Below are positions 12,366 to 23,135 of a stretch of DNA of 64,000 bases, piece by piece. Position numbers and translations under genes: made by a program. Source of the stretch: Brachionus manjavacas (Eukaryota > Rotifera > Eurotatoria > Ploima > Brachionidae); assembly GCA_019054805.1 (NCBI GenBank), contig JAHQIY010000001.1, positions 3,734,501 to 3,798,500 on the forward strand, in the 5' to 3' direction. Every line of letters begins with the position of its first letter. Positions within the stretch are counted from its first letter, which is position 1. A model generated the notes under the pieces. That model saw nothing but the letters and a program-made list of their open reading frames with translations. It was not told the origin of the DNA and made no database searches.

Positions 12366-13275
12366 ATAGAAAAACAGGGCAGAACATGAAAAAGTCCAAT
12401 ATGTGTTACAAAGTTTAAAATACTTATCAAACTAGCTGCCTTAATTAGATTTTAATGATGGTCTAACGAGACATTGTCGCGTCAGCATCCTATCTCTCTT
12501 CAATTCTTATCATGCCACCAAACATGAATAAATTTGAATTGAATTTTTCAATTAGACATCAATCTGCTTTGAATAGATGCTACAATAGGAAAAAAGGCTT
12601 TTTAATTAACCATTTTTGTTGACAATTTTTTTTGTAAAAGTGAGCTATCAAAATGATTAGATTCACTGATCGTTGTCTTGTCACGCCACACAGATAATGC
12701 CAAATGTTATTGACATATTTTAAAAATTAGTTGTTCAGCCACCAAACTAAGACAACAAATTGTTTTGTTTATTGCCTCCGGTTAAACAATAGATGATGTC
12801 GTGTTAATGTTTGACATTAAGGGCTGGCCATCCGATTCAATTGGTCATTCGGCCTTGATTAAAAATTCTAATTTATTCGCTATCGCCATTACATTTAGAT
12901 TCAAGTATTGACCTTGTTAGTTCAAAACTTGAATTTTTTTTCTTTGACACTGCATCCAATTGATTATCTAGCATGAAAAGATGATCACGGAAGTGTAATC
13001 GAATGCCATGACAAACATTGTGTCGTGACAAGACCAGCATTTTGCTACAATCAAACTAAATGTTTAGAATAGGATTACTAAGCCGAGAGATTAACTATGA
13101 CAAACAATTTTGACACATAAAAATCGGCAAATCTCTCAACTTAAGCAGGTGTCGCCAGCAAGACTAAAAAATTTCCAATTCAACAATTTTTTCTCTCCTC
13201 TAAAGCACGCACTTTCAACAAAATCTCTTTAAAAAAAAAAAAAAAATTTTTCTATTTTTTCTTTAGAATTTTATA
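12366..13275 (+). promoter_or_regulatory. upstream region of the fasciclin-domain gene
   Basis: About 900 bp, somewhat less AT-extreme than the DNA to its left. No clear TATA box is placed near the ATG. A pyrimidine-rich acceptor (TTTTTTCTTTAG, ending 13266) lies 9 nt before the ATG at 13276. The leader is therefore either spliced from an unseen 5' exon or is a spliced-leader acceptor. Confidence 0.45.
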
Positions 13276-15702
13276 ATGAGATTTAGTCTTGGGCCCAAAA
13301 TGCTCTTACCAGCCATTCTACTAGTCCTAGTCCAGTCTTCCTACTCGCAATTCAATCCAGGGTTCAATCAACCAAATCAGCAATTCAGCCAGCAGCAGAA
13401 CCAACAGGCGGTGCAGCAAGCGAACGGCTTGACGGACCAAACAATCTACCAGTTTATCAAGTCGAACGCGAGAACAAGCCGGTTCGGCGAGCTGGTCGAC
13501 CGGGTGTCCCAACAGGCCGTGCAAAGCTTGGCCAACGTGCTGTCGTCAACGAACCAAGTGAGTGGGCGAGCAGGAGTGAACAGCCTGACTGTGTTTGTCC
13601 CGGTGAACGAAGCGCTCACCCAGATACCCAACGACATATCTATGATCAAAAACGACCTGGAGAACCTAGTGGTAGTTGAGCGTCTGAATTTGGACCGATT
13701 GCGCGAGCTCAACAATCAACAGGTGCCCAAAACGCTCGGCTACAGACCCAGGCTGACCTTGAGGACTGTTAAAAATTTCTACTTATTCAACAGGGACTTG
13801 GCGAGCACTCGAAACAGCCAGATGAGCCGGAAGCGTCAGGCCGTGGGCCCGCAAGCGACCACATACAGCCCTCAGCAAGTGAACGCACAGCAGACAAACG
13901 ATTCGTCGGCATTCGACATGTACGCCAATTCGGCCGCCGCCAACACCGCCTCCAATTCGCCCATATCCACCAAACTGCCCTACGACGAAGTGTTCTTTCT
14001 CAACTATGCCATGGTCTTGGACATGTTCGAGCTGAGCAACGGCATAGTCTATCTGATCAGCGAGTATCCCAGGTTCTATGACAAAAGTCTGCTGGTTCTC
14101 TTCAACGAGAACGACGTGCCTGGCTTGGCGCAAAATTTGAACTATTGGATTGCGCGAGCCGCCCAGTCGTTTCGAATGGGAAACGAAAATCTGAAAAATG
14201 CGCTCAATGCCTACGGACCGAACACATACTTTTTGCCCACTGACTCAGCGATGACCAAGTTCAACGACAGAGAAAAGTTGAACAACGACACTTTTTTGTT
14301 CGATCAGCTGTTCAAGGCGCACAGAGTGTCTAACCAAATTTTGTTCGACTACTATCTGGACGACCACAGTCCGACTGTGATGACGGACACCGGCCTGCCA
14401 GTAGTGACCAAGCATTATCGAAGCAACGGCCAGGAGGTCGTCGAGGTCAGCATTGGCCATGTCAAGGGAACCATTTTGCCCAACTACAGAAATATCTACT
14501 GTGCCAGCGGAGTCATTCATTTGGTGGACACAGTGCTGGGCATCCCGGGCCGAAATGCCTACCAGGAAATATCCAACATCCAAGAGCTGAGCACATTCAG
14601 GTCTCTGATCGACCGGAGCCAAACTTACAGACAATTGCTGGACCAAACGCCGAGTCAGAACTTGAACACGGCAAGTATTGGCAAGCGTCAAATTCAGGCG
14701 GCCAACAGTTCCAATAGCATGTTCGCAAATCAGGCCCCCAGTCAAATGCAGCAGTTTAACACTGACCCCAACTTCAAGTACTTGACCATATTGGCGCCAA
14801 ACGACGCGGCCCTGATCGCCATCAAGGACCAGCTGACCAACAACATGACGGCCATCGAGCAATTGCTGTCCAACCACATAATTGTGGACAACAATGCCAA
14901 CAGGGTTTTTTTCACCGACCACGACCAGTCTGTGTTTCAAAGCGGCCAGAGCTACTCGACAATGAATGCAAATTTTATGCTCACAGCCAAAGTGGCGCAG
15001 GACGCGACTGGCACCATGAATCGGGTGACCCTGCATTTGAGCGGCAACGAGGCGATCAGGACCAGGATTGTGAACGGAAATAGCCGCGTAAGCAACGGGG
15101 TTGTGCACATTGTGGACAGGGTGCTGAGCTTGACTGGCGTCATGGACATCACTGCTTTTCTAGAGCGATACTCGGCCCAGAACATGCCCAATCAGCCCGC
15201 GTTCAATCAGTTTGTCAAAGAGCTCAGAGACACCGGAATATTCAACGAACTTAATCAGCCGGAAAAAAAGTACACCCTGTTTATTCCGACTGATGCGGCG
15301 CTGGCTCGCTACCAGCAAGTGCTCGGCTCGAACAATGCCGAGCAAAAGAAAAACTTGCTCTACAGACACATTTGCATGGATCAGAATTTACAGAGCAATT
15401 TGATTCAAACGAGCAACTCGCAGTACCAGGATTTGATATGCAGAAATTTGCTCGGCCAAGATTTGACTTTGACCAAAGACCAAAGTGGTCTCGTGTCCAA
15501 GTGGATGGATAATTCAAAGTCCAAAATTCTAAATGACTTTTCTGGCGTGTACTCAAGTGCCTATGTGATCGATGAGCCACTGCTAAATAATATGCTGCCC
15601 AATTATGGACTCAATAATTTGAATAGTGCGTTTAGGCTAAAGAGTAGTTTTTTTGTGTTTTGTTTTGGCTTAGTTGTATTTTTTATTATTGGCTTAATGT
15701 AG
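13276..15702 (+). CDS. secreted or GPI-anchored protein with four fasciclin (FAS1) domains
   Basis: A single 808-codon exon. It starts with a hydrophobic signal peptide (LLPAILLVLVQSSYS, residues about 10-24) and then a Gln/Asn-rich stretch to about 50. Four FAS1 domains follow, judged by paired motifs: LTVFVPVNEAL near 104; TYFLPTDSAM near 316 with GVIHLVDTVLG near 414; YLTILAPNDAAL near 500 with GVVHIVDRVLS near 608; YTLFIPTDAAL near 667. The C-terminal 20 residues are hydrophobic, consistent with a GPI signal or membrane anchor. FAS1 proteins mediate cell-matrix and cell-cell adhesion outside the cell. Basic KRQ sites occur in two loops (near residues 186 and 474). The gene is intronless and much GC-richer than its flanks, unlike the AT-rich, intron-rich genes nearby. 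Good family confidence; orthology to a named gene is not clear. Confidence 0.9.
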   Translation: MRFSLGPKMLLPAILLVLVQSSYSQFNPGFNQPNQQFSQQQNQQAVQQANGLTDQTIYQFIKSNARTSRFGELVDRVSQQAVQSLANVLSSTNQVSGRAGVNSLTVFVPVNEALTQIPNDISMIKNDLENLVVVERLNLDRLRELNNQQVPKTLGYRPRLTLRTVKNFYLFNRDLASTRNSQMSRKRQAVGPQATTYSPQQVNAQQTNDSSAFDMYANSAAANTASNSPISTKLPYDEVFFLNYAMVLDMFELSNGIVYLISEYPRFYDKSLLVLFNENDVPGLAQNLNYWIARAAQSFRMGNENLKNALNAYGPNTYFLPTDSAMTKFNDREKLNNDTFLFDQLFKAHRVSNQILFDYYLDDHSPTVMTDTGLPVVTKHYRSNGQEVVEVSIGHVKGTILPNYRNIYCASGVIHLVDTVLGIPGRNAYQEISNIQELSTFRSLIDRSQTYRQLLDQTPSQNLNTASIGKRQIQAANSSNSMFANQAPSQMQQFNTDPNFKYLTILAPNDAALIAIKDQLTNNMTAIEQLLSNHIIVDNNANRVFFTDHDQSVFQSGQSYSTMNANFMLTAKVAQDATGTMNRVTLHLSGNEAIRTRIVNGNSRVSNGVVHIVDRVLSLTGVMDITAFLERYSAQNMPNQPAFNQFVKELRDTGIFNELNQPEKKYTLFIPTDAALARYQQVLGSNNAEQKKNLLYRHICMDQNLQSNLIQTSNSQYQDLICRNLLGQDLTLTKDQSGLVSKWMDNSKSKILNDFSGVYSSAYVIDEPLLNNMLPNYGLNNLNSAFRLKSSFFVFCFGLVVFFIIGLM

Positions 15703-15872
15703 AAGTGTTTTATGATTGTATTCATTCCAATCTCAGGAGTACTGATAAGCTTATCTATTAGGCTTGAATTTAATTTGACATTTTAATTTTGTATATAACT
15801 AAAAAAATTACAAAATTATTTTTTTTTTTTCTACTATGGGTTTTTATACGAATGATGACAATTTTTTTATAA

Positions 15873-15878
15873 AATAAA
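15873..15878 (+). terminator. poly(A) signal of the fasciclin gene
   Basis: AATAAA 171 nt after the stop codon, in T-rich 3' UTR sequence. A second AATAAA lies close downstream, near 15895. Confidence 0.45.
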
Positions 15879-16127
15879 TTCTCTTATAAATTTAAATAAA
15901 ATTAGTTTAATTTAATTTTTATGGTTTTATTGCTTATTTTTGAAAAATTCCCATTACTTGAGACTTTTATTCTGGCGTATTTGGCTTTACTCCTTTATTA
16001 AAGGAAGGAAGTGATCCTAAAATTTGCAAGGAGTTGAGATTTAACGTAATCATCCGAATTGAGTAACATGTCTTTGAAATAGAGTACTCTATTTTAGTGA
16101 CACTCTGTTATAACATGTATAGTCAAA

Positions 16128-17945
16128 CGGGGTAAAACCGTGAATTCTTTTATTTGATCGCTAATTAGTTGTGAGATTTATTTTTTTTTTTCGAAAAAAA
16201 TATAAAATAATAAAAGAGAATATTGTCTAATTAAAAAAAAACGTGTTGACGTTGACGTTTTCTCTTTATTTGCTGAAATAGTGTTTCACAAAGTTTCTAA
16301 TGCTAGCAAAATTAATACCATGACCCCAATCAGCTAATTGTTTGATCACTTCAACTAAAAGCGTATCAAATTCTTTAGGGATCCATGGGGTAGCACCTTT
16401 AGCATTTGCAGGTCTTTTATACTTTTCATTGATTCTGTCGTTAAGTGTTGTATATGGAATGTTAAAGCGCACAGAAGCTTGATTTTTGTTTAATTTTTTA
16501 GCTTCAATTTCGGCAATGGCTTTTTTTAAAGTTATTTATTTATTTATTTGTTTTCTGTACCGAGCTAGAGCTCCTTCAGAATAAGTTAAAAATTAAAAAA
16601 AATAAAATAAAAATGAAATAAAATAAAATAAAAATAAAATTAAAGTTAATAAAATAAGATAAAAAAAAAAAAAAAAAAAAGAATTAAAAAAAGTAAATAA
16701 GCTAAATAAATGAAAATTAAGAATATATAAAATTGGAAAAGATTGTTACATGTGGCTCATGTTTAAATAGTTCAAGTTTCAGGAAAAAAAGAAGAAATAG
16801 TAAGGTAGCAATTACACAATGGAGTTGGGTAGTCAATATATCTTGATTCGAAACCTTCTTTGTATTCCTTCACCAGTCTTACAACCAATGGAATAGAATG
16901 ACTCAGTCCTGCCCCAACATATCTCTCACTCAATTCAAAAAGCCGATTCGAGACTGTTAGTAATTTTAGTTTATTAAAAGCCTCATGATGTACGATGTTG
17001 GAGGGAGTATCATATTTTAACTTAAGAATAGATCTGACTGCTGTATTCTGAATTGCTTATAGTTTTTTGATATTATTTTCTGAAAATGAATTCAAGCAAG
17101 GAAAAGAATAGTCTAAAATTGATCCGACTAAAGATTTATATAGATTTCCTAGTGTGTTCTGATTAAGACCCCATTTTTTGTTTGACAATATCTTAATAAT
17201 ATTTAGCCTTTTATTGCAGCGCTCTTTAATTTCATCTACCAGTATATTAAAGTTTAATTTAGAATCAAATTTAATACCAAGAAACTTGATTTCTTTTTGT
17301 CTCTCTATTCTGTTTCCATAAATTTTTAAGTTAAGATTATCACTCTCTTTTTTGTACCTAGAAAAGACTAATGAACACGACTTTTCAACCGATATCTTCA
17401 TTTTCCACTTAATAAGCCATTGTTCTAATTCGTTGAGGTATTTATTGATCTTATTTTCTAGGTCTAGGTTTCTTCGCTATAAGCTTTTATGGGTTTTTTG
17501 AAAGTTACTTCTCGGCATTTTTAAAAAGTTTTTATTTTAAATTTCAATCAAATAGAAAATTCACACTATTTATTGCAAAAAATGAAATTAGCGGTTTAAC
17601 CTCAATCCCATTTTTTTCTTAAACTTATTTTATTTTAAAATAACAGAAAATCGGTTAAGTTTTTGAATTTTTCAATGAGAAATTCGTAATCAGCATCAAA
17701 AACTACATAAAACAGTGTTCTTTGTTCAAATTTTTACCAATTATCAAGAAAGTTTTTTTTTGAGGATCGGCATTTTCTATTAAGTAGCGAAGATTAGTCG
17801 TTTAAATGAAAAAAAAATGGAAAAAATGGTCATTGTTATTAACAAAGACGTTCTTTATATTCTTTTTTTTATTTAATAGAAAAATTTTTTTTCAAAGAAA
17901 AGTTATAGTCATTCAAAGAAGAATTCACGGTTTTACCCCATTAAC
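16128..17945 (-). mobile_element. pogo/Tigger-like transposon remnant interrupted by a LINE
   Basis: GGGGTAAAACCGTGAATTC (from 16128) recurs inverted ending at about 17944. Between them the minus strand encodes a short start (MPRSNF, about 17523) and, after the LINE, KAIAEIEAKKL and then the block at 16472-16266 beginning MRFNIPYTTLNDRINEKYKR. This is a Psq-type helix-turn-helix followed by the start of a CENP-B-type HTH (EFDTLLVEVIKQLADWG), the usual N-terminus of pogo-like transposases. The stop at 16266 removes the catalytic DDE domain, so this copy is non-autonomous. Confidence 0.65.
16532..17505 (-). mobile_element. 5'-truncated LINE inserted in the pogo-like element
   Basis: Minus-strand coding from about 17470 down includes VEKSCSLVFSRYK, IKFLGIKFDSKLNFN and LYKSLVGSILDYSFPCLN, the post-catalytic thumb region of CR1/Jockey-type reverse transcriptases. 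It continues past a stop at about 17057 to FELSERYVGAGLSHS. The 3' end has a GAGC (16562-16565)/GCTC (16570-16573) hairpin and an (AAAT)n tail. AAAGTTA occurs at both edges (about 16526 and 17510) and looks like the target-site duplication. It is 5'-truncated and carries at least one stop. Confidence 0.8.
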
Positions 17946-17962
17946 GGTTCAACCCTGAATTA

Positions 17963-18696
17963 CAGTGCTGCTACGATACCTTGAATTCACCATATTTTAC
18001 GTAAATTATGGTAAATTCACGATATTTTTCCATATTTACCGTAAAATATGGTAATCTAAAAAAGGATATTTTTCGTAAAATACCGATAATTATTGTAAAA
18101 TTTAGTGAAAAAAAAAAATTTCAAAATTTCTCGAAAAAAAACGATTTTCATGAAAAAAAATTTTTTTTTTTGAATTTTTGAAAAAGGAAAAAAAAAATTT
18201 GATTGAATTTTGTGACAAAAATTGACGTAAATTTCGGTAAATTTTTGTAAAAAAGGTAAAAAATGGTAAAAATTCAACAAAAAAGGAAAAATGGACTTTT
18301 TATTATTTCATTCAATTTTTTTTAAACAAATTATGAAAATTAATATTTAAACATTATTTACAAAATTAATTTTATTTTCTAGCTTTTTTTGCTTTTAAGC
18401 TTTTTGCTGCCTTGTACCAAGAATAAATTTTTTAAAATAAATTTTACAATTATTTGTTTTCTCAAATCAGTAAATAATCAGTAAAAAATTGAATGAAATA
18501 ATAGAAAATCCATTTTTCCTTTTTTGAGAAATTTTGGAAATTTTTTTTTTTCACTGAATTTTACAATAATTATCGGTATTTTACGAAAAATATCCGTTTT
18601 TAGATTACCATATTTTACGGTAAATATGGTAAAATATCGTGAATTTACCATAATTTACGTAAAATATAGTGAATTCAAGGTATCGTAGGAGCACTG
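17963..18696. mobile_element. long-armed Tc1/mariner-type MITE
   Basis: Ends are CAGTGCTGCTACGATACC and, inverted, CAGTGCTCCTACGATACC, flanked by TA (17961-17962 and 18697-18698). Matching arms extend more than 200 bp inward on each side and are built from repeated TTTACC/GGTAAA words. No coding capacity. The CAGTG terminus and TA duplication fit a Tc1/mariner/pogo-class transposase acting in trans. Confidence 0.85.
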
Positions 18697-18764
18697 TACT
18701 TTAAATGATTCTATAGTGACATGTCACTAAATTCGGATAATTACGTTATCTATCTTTAAACTCT

Positions 18765-20100
18765 AATAACGGGTGTAGAATAAAACATGGCACAAAGTTA
18801 ATTTTTTGTTTAAAAATTTTTTATTTAACAAAGGCTTTAAATTTTTTTTCTAAATCATAACTGAACCCTCCTATTTTTAAAAAATAATTTCAGTTAAGGT
18901 ATTGAACTCCATGACGACGTATGATATCGAGCCTAGAGTGAACAGTCTTGGCATGGTCTTGTACAACCTTTGGGTTTATTTGCTCAGGCAAGTGCGAATT
19001 TTGTTTACGAGCTGCATAAGATTTTTGGCCTTCCAGTCACCCTCATTAACTTTAGCTTTAGAATTTCTCCAAAAATCTTCAATTGGTCGTGCTTTTGGTA
19101 CGTTTGCTATATTCACTTCTTTGGCAACATACTATATATTTTTATCTAACATTATAATTCTGTACCATATTCGCATAATGAGATGATGCTAAGTCGGGCT
19201 AAAATACATAATTGTCATCCTGATAATATTCTTTAATCGTTGGTTCAAGTCGTTAGTTAATACACTCTCCAAGGTAGACATGTTGATCGACCGCAAAACC
19301 ACTAGGTACAAAAAATGGTTCGCTTATTCCGCGTTGTGAAATAGCCAACCAGACCATTAATTTTTCTTCAAATTTTTAAATTACTTGTTCTTTACACTCT
19401 CCTGCCTCTTGTTAACATTACTGTTATAAAGAATATTATTTCCTGGTAGAGAGAGTGAAATATGATTCATCATCAATTATAAATTCATATCTGCTATATT
19501 TAAATAGCATTCGACGACATTTTCGCCTGGCTGCCTTCTCCTGGTTAGCTTTTTAATGAGGTCTCTTGTGGTTTTTATACTTTTTGATGTTTGTATACTT
19601 CTTAAAAATCTTTCCTATATAGGTATAGCGGCAATTTAACTTTCTAGCCATCTTTCTTTGCGAACTATCCGATTTATGATTGAAAAAGGCTCTAAGTTTA
19701 GCTACCATTAGTTTCGTCGCAATTTTAGCAGGTCTACTGCTTCCTTTTTTTCTCTTGAAAGTATAATTTTTTTTCTGTAACATCTAACCATCGATAAACA
19801 GAACTTTTTTTGTATCCATGACCAGTGAATCGCTTTACAACTTCAGCTTTTGGCAGATGTTGGCCCAAAATCAACTTTGCAAAAGGAACGGTCACTTTTT
19901 ACTTTTTACTAAAAACTTATCGAAAATTCAACTTTATAACTCTAACTATTGATCTAACTGCTGGACTGACAACGCTAGATGACCTGAATAAGGCCTTTGA
20001 ACATGAAAATTTGTTGGCCCTACTTATATGTGAATTTTTAAAAATTTCACAATTTTTTTGTTCTTCAATAACTGCTTTTTGACTTTCCTATTTTTACGCT
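18765..20100 (-). mobile_element. Tc1/mariner-like element, decayed, copy 1
   Basis: Read on the minus strand, it runs from about 19960 (N-terminus near TFAKLIL-type residues, HTH LPKAEVVKRFTGHGYKKSSV) through a second HTH (SSQRKMARKLNCRYTYIGK, near 19680) to a DDE domain: IIDDESYF near 19475, YQDDNYVFWPDLASSHYAN near 19200 and RPIEDFW near 19090. The left edge shares GGTGTAGAATAAAACATGGC with the copy at 63.5 kb (GGTTTAGAATAAAAATGGC), marking a terminal repeat. No matching right end was found near 20100, so the 5' side looks truncated. Several frame breaks make it inactive. Confidence 0.75.
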
Positions 20101-20182
20101 TTTAAGAGTATCTTTTAAAAAAGACTTGTATAGAGTCTTTTTTACAATACTCTTTACAAGAGGATAAATCTTCCTCTATACA

Positions 20183-20510
20183 ATTGGTCCCAGTCACAAC
20201 CAAAATAATGTTTCATCGAGGAATTAGCGAAGTTCATCGAAAAATCATCAAATAAACCACTGATTTTACGATGAGATTTTAATTTGCAATAGCAATTCTA
20301 GAAATTTTATTTATTTTTCCCTTCCCGTCGATCAACTTTTAAATTTATTTTAACTCGATGAAAAAAAATTTATTGAAATATTTGAAAAACCGATGAAATT
20401 TGTATTTTTCATCGATGTAACATAATGAATTCGCTCAATCCTCATCGATGATAACTCGATGAATTTTTTTTTTTCATTGATGCAACATCAAGTTTTAATT
20501 GACTGGGGTT
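20183..20510. mobile_element. possible MITE with CCCAGTCA ends and internal CATCGATG words
   Basis: GGTCCCAGTCA near 20187 and TGACTGGGG near 20500 are inverted. Inside, TCATCGA and TCGATGA words occur at least six times in both orientations (for example near 20216, 20347, 20411 and 20444). No coding content. No target duplication is clear. Confidence 0.35.
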
Positions 20511-20673
20511 TTATTCCTCCAAGCCAGAGTATAGGAACGTATTTTAGATTAATTTTATTTTAAAAAATTAAAAAGGAAAAGGCATCTAGCTTCGATTAGG
20601 TAATGAAACTTCACTTTTTTATTTTTGGAAAAATTCATTTATTGTTTTATTATACACTTCATTATTTTGAAAT

Positions 20674-20808
20674 AATGACATGTCATTAATGTCGAAACAG
20701 AAATTTTGGAAAATGGTCGATTTAAGGCTATTTAATGACATGTCATTAAACGATTTTGAAAACCAGTGTTCGATATTTGACGACATGTCACTATACTGAG
20801 ACATGTCT
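20674..20808. repeat. cluster of ACATGT palindromes
   Basis: Four ACATGT-centred palindromes occur within 135 bp: AATGACATGTCATT (20674-20687), the 18-bp TTAATGACATGTCATTAA (20732-20749), GACATGTC (20782-20789) and AGACATGTCT (20799-20808). The same core occurs at both ends of the outer element at 16.07 and 18.72 kb. It may be a diverged relative of that element's terminus or an array of binding sites. Confidence 0.6.
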
Positions 20809-20819
20809 TTAAAATCGAG

Positions 20820-22480
20820 ACTATACGTTAATTGTAATTTTTATTTTGGAATCAATTGAAAATTTTGTTTTGCTAAAATTGGTGAAATAACAGTAATTTT
20901 AGTTAATGAATTAGCACACGCCATTGTCAATCCATGCTGACGTTGGATTAGTGTTTTGATTTATAGTGTTTTAAAGTAAATTGTATTTATTTACTTATCA
21001 TAAAATAAGAATTAAATTAAAAATACGACAGTTTAGCATCTCTTTTATTGAAATAGATCTGTTTCTGTCTAATAAAAAATTACGAAATGATCTGGTAGCT
21101 TTTTACAACAATGATTCAATTTTAAATATAACCAAATTGATAAGCTATTTATTCACGGTCGAAGAGGTAATTTTTCCCCAAAATGATTGAGATTTTAACT
21201 CAACAGAAAAGAGAAATGAATCAAGAGAAAAGTTTTTAGATTCAGAGCTGCAATAAGACTTGTCCATTAATTTTTTGCAGTAGCTTTTTATTACTATTAA
21301 ATAAAAAAAAAATTTTTAATTAAACATTATTGTTTTGAATTGCCTTTTTTGGAAAAGTCACATAATTTTATGAGAACCAAGTATGTGACTATTGTGGGAA
21401 ATGTCTGTTTATTTTGGGAATTAAAACAAAAATTAACGCAATTGATAAAATGGCTCTAAAATCCTTAAAATCATTGTCAAATTTAAAAATTGAAAATCTA
21501 AATTATTAATACAATTACTAGAAATTTGAAATTTATTAATTAATTTAAGCTATCTTCGACTTGTTCATTTCAAGAATTTTTTTTTTTGAAAAATGGACTC
21601 TTTTTGAGCGTTTATAAAAATTTTTGAACTAAATAAATAAAAAAAGTAAAACCATCATTTTGTTCAGAATTTTGTCTTGTTTCAGAATTTGTATAAAAAT
21701 ATATGGGTTAGGGGGTTTGCAAAAAAGTAGATCCCGAAAAAGTTAAAAAATGTCAAAATTTTTCCGATTTTTGTCCGAAAAAATTTTTTTTTTCAAGATA
21801 ACCAGCTCAGAATATAGAGCATTTAATTCTATAACAGAAAATGTGTCGATCGAGTAGATTCGATTGATTAAATTCTGAGATAAAAAAGCTTAAATAAGAT
21901 ATACTTTATATAAGGCTCTAAAAATTCAGACCCCCCTAGACAAAAAAAAAATTTTTTGACCCCCTCTAAAATTTTGGCTAAACATAGGTTTTCATATACG
22001 TAGAATCCAAAAATGAGGTCGAAATCCATATCTGGAGATAGTGTGGAAGTTTCGCATCGCGCGAACTTTAGAATAATTATTATTATTTAAAAAATGACGC
22101 CAGATTTGGGGATGATAAAAAAAATTAATTATAAAAGTACAAAATTTAAACAAAAAATTATTTTTTGTACCTTATACTTCAAGATAATAATATTAAAGAA
22201 ATACGTAATAATTGTTTTAATTCAATTATCTCAATATTAAAAGAACTGATAAGATAATATTGAAAAAAAATCTGTCAAGCTAAAAATGATATTAAGAATT
22301 GTCAAATTAACCATTTAAATTTAAAGGCACAAATATTTTTCTTTAATTTTGATTCTTATCGAATTTTTCTCAAAAAATATTCAATACAATGACAAAATTG
22401 CTTGATTAAATTTTATTTAAATTAAAAATATTTTATTCGACGTAGCCATTATTAAAATCATAGTTAAAATTTTTCGATTC
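20820..22480. other. AT-rich intergenic region, no gene supported
   Basis: No exon is convincing. About 21700-22090 is less AT-rich (for example GATCCCGAAAAAG and CGCATCGCGCGAAC) and looks like part of an unclassified repeat. Confidence 0.4.
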
Positions 22481-22482
22481 TT

Positions 22483-22608
22483 TTAGAAAGAACCTGGAAA
22501 ACGTCCAGTTACGGCACCGGGGTAAGCTCCACCATAGTTGGAAAAAAATATTCCATAGCCTATAAATGGATTCGGAAATGTGTGCGCCAATGGTCTTGGT
22601 ATAAACAT
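22483..22608 (-). CDS. tiny Phe/Pro/Gly-rich ORF, unknown
   Basis: 41 codons from ATG 22608, starting MFIPRPLAHTFPNP and ending PGAVTGRFPGSF and a stop. Composition (Phe, Pro, Gly) is unlike the AT-driven Lys/Asn/Ile background, which argues for real coding. It lies 280 bp downstream of another tiny gene on the same strand and could be a separate gene or a leftover exon. No signal peptide and no known family. Confidence 0.3.
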   Translation of the reverse strand: MFIPRPLAHTFPNPFIGYGIFFSNYGGAYPGAVTGRFPGSF

Positions 22609-22889
22609 TCTTTTTGTTCGAGAGTATTTAATTTTTATGACAACTAATCATTCACTATTTATATGTGCAATGCACTTTCGAGTCAATCAAGCTTGCCAAA
22701 TTTATTTACCAACTTACAACTGCATCCTAAAAATATCTAAAAATATTTGGTTTATATTCAAGAAAGATATACCTAGAGAGAAAGAATTAAAATCAAATGA
22801 AATAAATAAAAAATAAACTTAAGAGACAATTAAGAAAAAAAAGAAAAATAAATTTTAGAATTTTATTACAAATTTTGTAAAACAAAAAT

Positions 22890-23093
22890 CTAATCATGTT
22901 CAATAGTTACTTCATAATTAAGATTCAATTCTGATTTATGTAATATTGTATTTGGTCCGAGGATTATACCTTGATATTTGGCAGAATAGGTTCCCGGTGG
23001 TGAGTTGAAGAAACGTGGTGGAACGTAACCAGCCGAGGATAGAGAATATGGTAATGTGGTTGGAAATTTGAATCCGGTTGATTGAAAACTCAT
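22890..23093 (-). CDS. small protein of 67 aa, unknown
   Basis: ATG 23093 to stop 22890; starts MSFQSTGFKFPTTLPYS and contains YVPPRFFNSPPGTYSAKYQG. It is rich in Pro, Ser and Tyr, without a signal peptide or membrane segment. Short PPGTYSAKY-like motifs occur in some ciliary microtubule-associated proteins, but the resemblance is too weak to name it. A TATA box (TATAAATT, minus strand, 23135-23128) lies 35 nt before the ATG, supporting a real short transcript. An alternative is that it is one exon of a longer gene, since GTAACT at about 22911 could act as a donor. Confidence 0.45.
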   Translation of the reverse strand: MSFQSTGFKFPTTLPYSLSSAGYVPPRFFNSPPGTYSAKYQGIILGPNTILHKSELNLNYEVTIEHD

Positions 23094-23127
23094 TTTTTGT
23101 TTGAATGATCAATAGTAAGATAAACTT

Positions 23128-23135
23128 AATTTATA
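23128..23135 (-). promoter_or_regulatory. TATA box of the 67-aa gene
   Basis: TATAAATT on the minus strand, 35 nt upstream of the ATG at 23093. Confidence 0.4.

Larger units (their letters stand above)
16044..18746. mobile_element. outer TA-flanked DNA element containing later insertions
   Basis: The left end reads ACGTAATCATCCGAATTGAG and the right end, inverted, reads ACGTAATTATCCGAATTTAG. Both continue to an ACATGTC motif (about 29 bp of matching repeat). TA dinucleotides sit at 16042-16043 and 18747-18748, as expected for a Tc1/mariner/pogo-class insertion. Inside lie a pogo-like ORF bracketed by its own inverted segments, a LINE and a long-armed MITE. It may be one old element or an outer MITE that took later hits. 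Confidence 0.6.

Noticed and set aside
13327-15580. Minus-strand and +2 open frames across the fasciclin gene
   Set aside because: Shadows of the GC-rich coding strand with no recognisable domain.
18056-18280. 74-codon Phe-rich minus-strand ORF
   Set aside because: Translation of the TTTACC-rich arm of the MITE at 17963-18696.
18902-19186. 94-codon plus-strand ORF
   Set aside because: It is the antisense of the Tc1-like transposase C-terminus.
20981-21190. 69-codon plus-strand ORF
   Set aside because: Background composition and no signals.
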